The position numbers were made by a program, and so were the translations under genes. Under the pieces are notes generated by a model that was given only the letters and a program-made list of their open reading frames with translations, was not told where the DNA came from and searched no databases. Below are positions 7,402 to 10,027 of a stretch of DNA of 10,027 nucleotides, one piece after another (within the stretch, counting starts at the first letter, position 1; every line of letters begins with the position of its first letter). The stretch spans positions 1-10,027 of the forward strand of contig CAKVKI010000083.1 in the NCBI GenBank assembly GCA_934754975.1, in the 5' to 3' direction. The DNA comes from an uncultured Alistipes sp. (GTDB lineage: Bacteria; Bacteroidota; Bacteroidia; Bacteroidales; Rikenellaceae).

Positions 7402-9669
7402 CTATTTGCGGTTTTGAAGTTCGAAAGTCAGCCGTCCGCCGTGAACCAGCTCGTCGTGGCCGATGCGGTATTTCTTCAGCGGTTTGCCGCCGAGCGTCAT
7501 CGAACGGATATAGACGGCGCCGGAATCGGGACGCTTCGTCTCGATGACGAGTTCCCCGGCCGGATAGTATTTCCTGTCGAGCGTAACGGTCACTTTATCG
7601 AAAACGGGCGACGTGAGCGTGTAATACGGCTCGCCCGGACAGTCGGGATAAAAGCCCATCATCGAGAAGACGGCCCACGCCGACATAGTTCCCGTATCGT
7701 CGTTGCCGGGAATGCCGTCGGGCGCGGTAGTGAAGTGTCTGTCCAGCAGGCGGTTCACTTCGCGCTGTGTACGCCACTCCTCACCCTTGAAATAGCTGAA
7801 AAGGTAGGGATAGGCGATATCGGGTTCGTTTGCGGGATCGTAAAGTCCCTCGTCGAAGACCATTTGCAGTTTGTCGATGAATTTGCGCCGTCCGCCCATC
7901 AGCTTCGACAGCCCGTAGACGTCGTGCGGGACATAGAACGTATAGTTCCATGCCGAGCCTTCGTGGAAACCGGGGACAGGCTCGAAGTTCTCGCCCTGCC
8001 GCGGGTCGAACGGCGTCAGGAAACCGCCCTCCCCGGTGATCGGACGGAAAGTGCCCGATTCGGGACTGTAATAGTTTTTATAGCCGAGCGAACGGCCCCG
8101 GAACAGCGCCGCATCCTCCTTCTTACCGAGCGAATCGGCCAGCAGCGACAAGGCATGGTCGGCGATGTAGTACTCCAGTGCATGCGACACGGAGTTGTCG
8201 CCCGAAAGATCCCTGGCGTAGAAACCCAGCGGCACATAGCCTTTTTCGATATAGGGGTCGATGTCGGGGCGCATCCTGTTCTGCGCGCCGGGCGTCGTGG
8301 CCGATTTGCGCATCGCCTCGTAAGCGGCGTCCATGTCGAAATCGCGCAGGCCCTTCATCCAGGTATCGACGATCACCGGAATCGACGGGTCGCCCTCCAT
8401 GGTGAAAGTTTCGCGGCCGTAAAGTTCCCACTTCGGAAGCCAGCCCCACTCCTTGTACATGCCGATCATCGAACGCACCATTTCCAGCTGGCGTTCGGGA
8501 TAGACCAGCGTCATCAGCTGGTGCAGGTTGCGGTAGGTGTCCCAGAGCGAGAAAACCGTATAGCGATTGCCCTCGGCAGTGCGGATTTCGGCGCTCTCCA
8601 TCGCGGGGTATTCGCCGTTCACGTCGCTCAGCACGTTGGGATGAATCAGCGCATGATAGAGTCCCGTATAGAAGACCTTTTTCTGCGCTTCGGTGCCGCC
8701 CTCGACGCGGATGCGGCCCAGGTCGTCGTTCCACGAGCGGCGCGCCGCGGCACGGATGTCGTCGAACGAACGCTCCTGTTGCTCGGCTTCGAGGTTCAGG
8801 CGCGCGTTCTCAACCGACACGAACGAAACGCCCATGCGGACTTCGAGCTGCTCGCCCTCCGTCGTATCGTAGCTGAACCACACGCCCACGTCGTCGCCCG
8901 CGAGTTCCCGGCCGTACTGCGTATAGAGTTTATAATTGCCGGCATCCTTGTCCCACTCGGCTTCGACGCCGTATTTGGGGGGCTGTTTCTTCCAGAATCC
9001 CGTAGCGGAAGGGCGTTTCGAGACGCGCATCACGAAATAGATCGGGAACACCGCCTGCGGGTTGTAGCAGAACGTGCCGAGCAGTTTCATGCCCTCGACC
9101 TCGGTGTCGCTCACGCGGCGCACCCAAGCCCCCGATTCGTTGGTAAGGCCCTCGCCCAGATTGAGCAGGATATGGCTCTCGCCCGCCGGGAAGGTGTAGC
9201 GTTCGGCCGAGCTGCGCGGCGTGGCCGTCACTTCGGCAAGAACGCCGTATTTGGTGAGCCGATTCGAATAGTAGCCCGGAGAAGCGGTTTCGCCGGTGTA
9301 GTTGCTGCCGTAATTGCGGTAATCGACGTCGAGCGCGCCCGTGGTCGGCATCACCAGCAGCGATCCCAGTTCGGGGCACCCCACGCCGCTCAGCGTGACA
9401 TGCGCGAAGCCCGTGAAGAACTTGTTGTGAAACTCATAAGGCGCAGACCACCAGCGGGCGTCCTTGTCGTAGACGTTCTCGTCGGAACCCATCACGTTGA
9501 AAGGCACCACGGACATCATGCCGTTGGGACACACGGCGCCGGGATTGGTCGTGCCGAAGTTGGTCGTGCCTACGAAGGGATCGACCCAGTCGGCGGGTTC
9601 CTGCGCACGCAGCGGTGCGCAGAAAACGGCTGCGGCGAGCGCAGCAGTTAAGAGCGTTCGTCGCAGCAT
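7402..9669 (-). CDS. GH92 alpha-mannosidase, secreted (type I signal peptide)
   Basis: This is a third GH92 enzyme, 755 residues from the ATG at 9669-9667. A longer in-frame reading would overlap the GH130 gene and push the signal peptide 28 residues inward, so it is rejected. The N-terminus MLRRTLLTAALAAAVFCAPLRAQ is a type I signal (cleavage near Ala22). There is a Cys at 17 but no lipobox, so a soluble periplasmic enzyme is likely. The beta-sandwich spans about 27-305 and the catalytic domain about 310-750. Landmarks are WDTYR at 376-380, HEGSAWNYTF at 569-578 (Glu570, predicted acid), NEPDIAYPYLF at 614-624 and GNDDTGTMSAW at 655-665. The distance from the acid to the last Asp of the acidic motif is only 88 residues, against 103 and 111 in the two paralogues. 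The loop carrying the alpha-1,2 His-Glu pair is missing, so its specificity probably differs. It starts 2 bases after the GH130 stop (TGA CG ATG) and abuts the DUF4838 gene. Confidence 0.95.
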   Translation of the reverse strand: MLRRTLLTAALAAAVFCAPLRAQEPADWVDPFVGTTNFGTTNPGAVCPNGMMSVVPFNVMGSDENVYDKDARWWSAPYEFHNKFFTGFAHVTLSGVGCPELGSLLVMPTTGALDVDYRNYGSNYTGETASPGYYSNRLTKYGVLAEVTATPRSSAERYTFPAGESHILLNLGEGLTNESGAWVRRVSDTEVEGMKLLGTFCYNPQAVFPIYFVMRVSKRPSATGFWKKQPPKYGVEAEWDKDAGNYKLYTQYGRELAGDDVGVWFSYDTTEGEQLEVRMGVSFVSVENARLNLEAEQQERSFDDIRAAARRSWNDDLGRIRVEGGTEAQKKVFYTGLYHALIHPNVLSDVNGEYPAMESAEIRTAEGNRYTVFSLWDTYRNLHQLMTLVYPERQLEMVRSMIGMYKEWGWLPKWELYGRETFTMEGDPSIPVIVDTWMKGLRDFDMDAAYEAMRKSATTPGAQNRMRPDIDPYIEKGYVPLGFYARDLSGDNSVSHALEYYIADHALSLLADSLGKKEDAALFRGRSLGYKNYYSPESGTFRPITGEGGFLTPFDPRQGENFEPVPGFHEGSAWNYTFYVPHDVYGLSKLMGGRRKFIDKLQMVFDEGLYDPANEPDIAYPYLFSYFKGEEWRTQREVNRLLDRHFTTAPDGIPGNDDTGTMSAWAVFSMMGFYPDCPGEPYYTLTSPVFDKVTVTLDRKYYPAGELVIETKRPDSGAVYIRSMTLGGKPLKKYRIGHDELVHGGRLTFELQNRK

Positions 9670-9671
9670 CG

Positions 9672-10027
9672 TCAGAGAATATTGTTTTCCTTGGTAAACT
9701 TGACGATTTCGGGGATATAACCGAAGGCAAGGCCCGTGACGGTGTCGGCGCATCCGTAATAGACGGCGATCCGGCCCGTTTCGGGGTCATGGAGCGACGC
9801 GCAGGGGAACGTGACGTTCGGAACGTCGCCCGTCAGTTCGTAAATCTCGCGCGGCGAGATCAGGTACGGACCGCTGCGGGCTATCGTCTTCCACGGCTGG
9901 TCGAGGTCGAGCAGCGCCGAACCGAACGCATAGACATAACCGTTGCACGAACGCAGCACGCCGTGGTAGAGCAGCAGCCAGCCCTCGCTCGTCTCGATGG
10001 GCACGGGACCCGCACCGATCTTCATGC
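9672..10027 (-). CDS. GH130 beta-mannoside phosphorylase, partial: C-terminal 118 residues or so
   Basis: GH130 enzymes split beta-mannosides, mostly with phosphate, giving alpha-mannose-1-phosphate; most are cytoplasmic. Only the C-terminal part is present; the frame runs off the right edge, so the first Met visible (10025-10023) is internal. Recognisable motifs, numbered from that Met, are [11 protein letters not shown] (2-12), GWLLLYHGV (15-23), LLDLDQPWK (38-46), VPNVTFPC (68-75) and VYYGCAD (88-94). Lys2, His21 and Asp94 have mutual spacings of 19 and 92. These equal the spacings I recall for Lys212, His231 and Asp304 of the mannoside phosphorylase Uhgb_MP, where Lys and His help bind phosphate. 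That supports a phosphorylase over the GH130 beta-1,2-mannosidases. The catalytic Asp and the N-terminus lie outside the window. Man-beta-1,4-GlcNAc is the likely substrate given the neighbouring N-glycan-type genes, but this is inference. It is the most upstream visible gene of the operon. Confidence 0.93.
   Translation of the reverse strand, partial: MKIGAGPVPIETSEGWLLLYHGVLRSCNGYVYAFGSALLDLDQPWKTIARSGPYLISPREIYELTGDVPNVTFPCASLHDPETGRIAVYYGCADTVTGLAFGYIPEIVKFTKENNIL

Noticed and set aside
7387..9651. Plus-strand open frame of 754 codons opposite the third GH92 gene
   Set aside because: Same in-register artefact; composition is that of a reverse complement of a GH92, with no independent promoter.
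9670..9753. 28-residue N-terminal extension of the third GH92 overlapping the GH130 gene
   Set aside because: It would bury the signal peptide and overlap GH130 by about 80 bases; the ATG at 9669, two bases after the GH130 stop, is the natural start.

Overview
The window looks like chromosomal DNA of a high-GC member of the Bacteroidales. Alistipes (Rikenellaceae) is my best guess, from the GC-rich coding sequence, a Bacteroidetes-type promoter (TTTG, 19-bp spacer, TAnnTTTG), Bacteroidetes-style exported lipoproteins and the stack of glycan-degrading enzymes. The genus is inference; no rRNA or marker phylogeny is available here. All genes that I accept lie on the minus strand, so transcription runs from high to low coordinates.

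Right to middle (10027 to 613): five consecutive glycan-active genes in one tight run. They are the C-terminal part of a GH130 mannoside phosphorylase (cut by the window edge), a GH92 alpha-mannosidase with a type I signal peptide, a DUF4838 (GH163-related) protein with a C-terminal F5/8 type C-like domain, and two lipoprotein GH92 alpha-mannosidases. The gaps between genes are 2, 0, 30 and 6 bases, and one junction reads TAGATG, so this is almost certainly one operon with translational coupling. Its promoter and any SusC/SusD pair must lie beyond the right edge.

The gene set reads as a route for mannose-rich host or dietary N-glycans. The exported GH92 enzymes would trim alpha-mannose, with three different active-site loops that suggest different linkages. 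The DUF4838 protein would act on beta-GlcNAc-containing parts. The cytoplasmic GH130 would phosphorolyse the core Man-beta-1,4-GlcNAc (or a related beta-mannoside) to mannose-1-phosphate. From memory, the Bacteroides thetaiotaomicron complex N-glycan locus around BT1032-BT1035 contains the same trio of families (GH92, GH130, GH163).

Left end (612 to 1): a short intergenic region holds a good Bacteroidetes promoter that drives a roughly 220-nt transcription unit. This unit contains a 47-codon basic, glutamine-rich ORF and ends in a very strong intrinsic terminator. Immediately beyond the terminator is the 5' part of purE (purine biosynthesis), which is cut by the left edge. No stretch longer than 300 bases lacks a gene. 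I saw no tRNA, rRNA, CRISPR, insertion sequence or attachment site.
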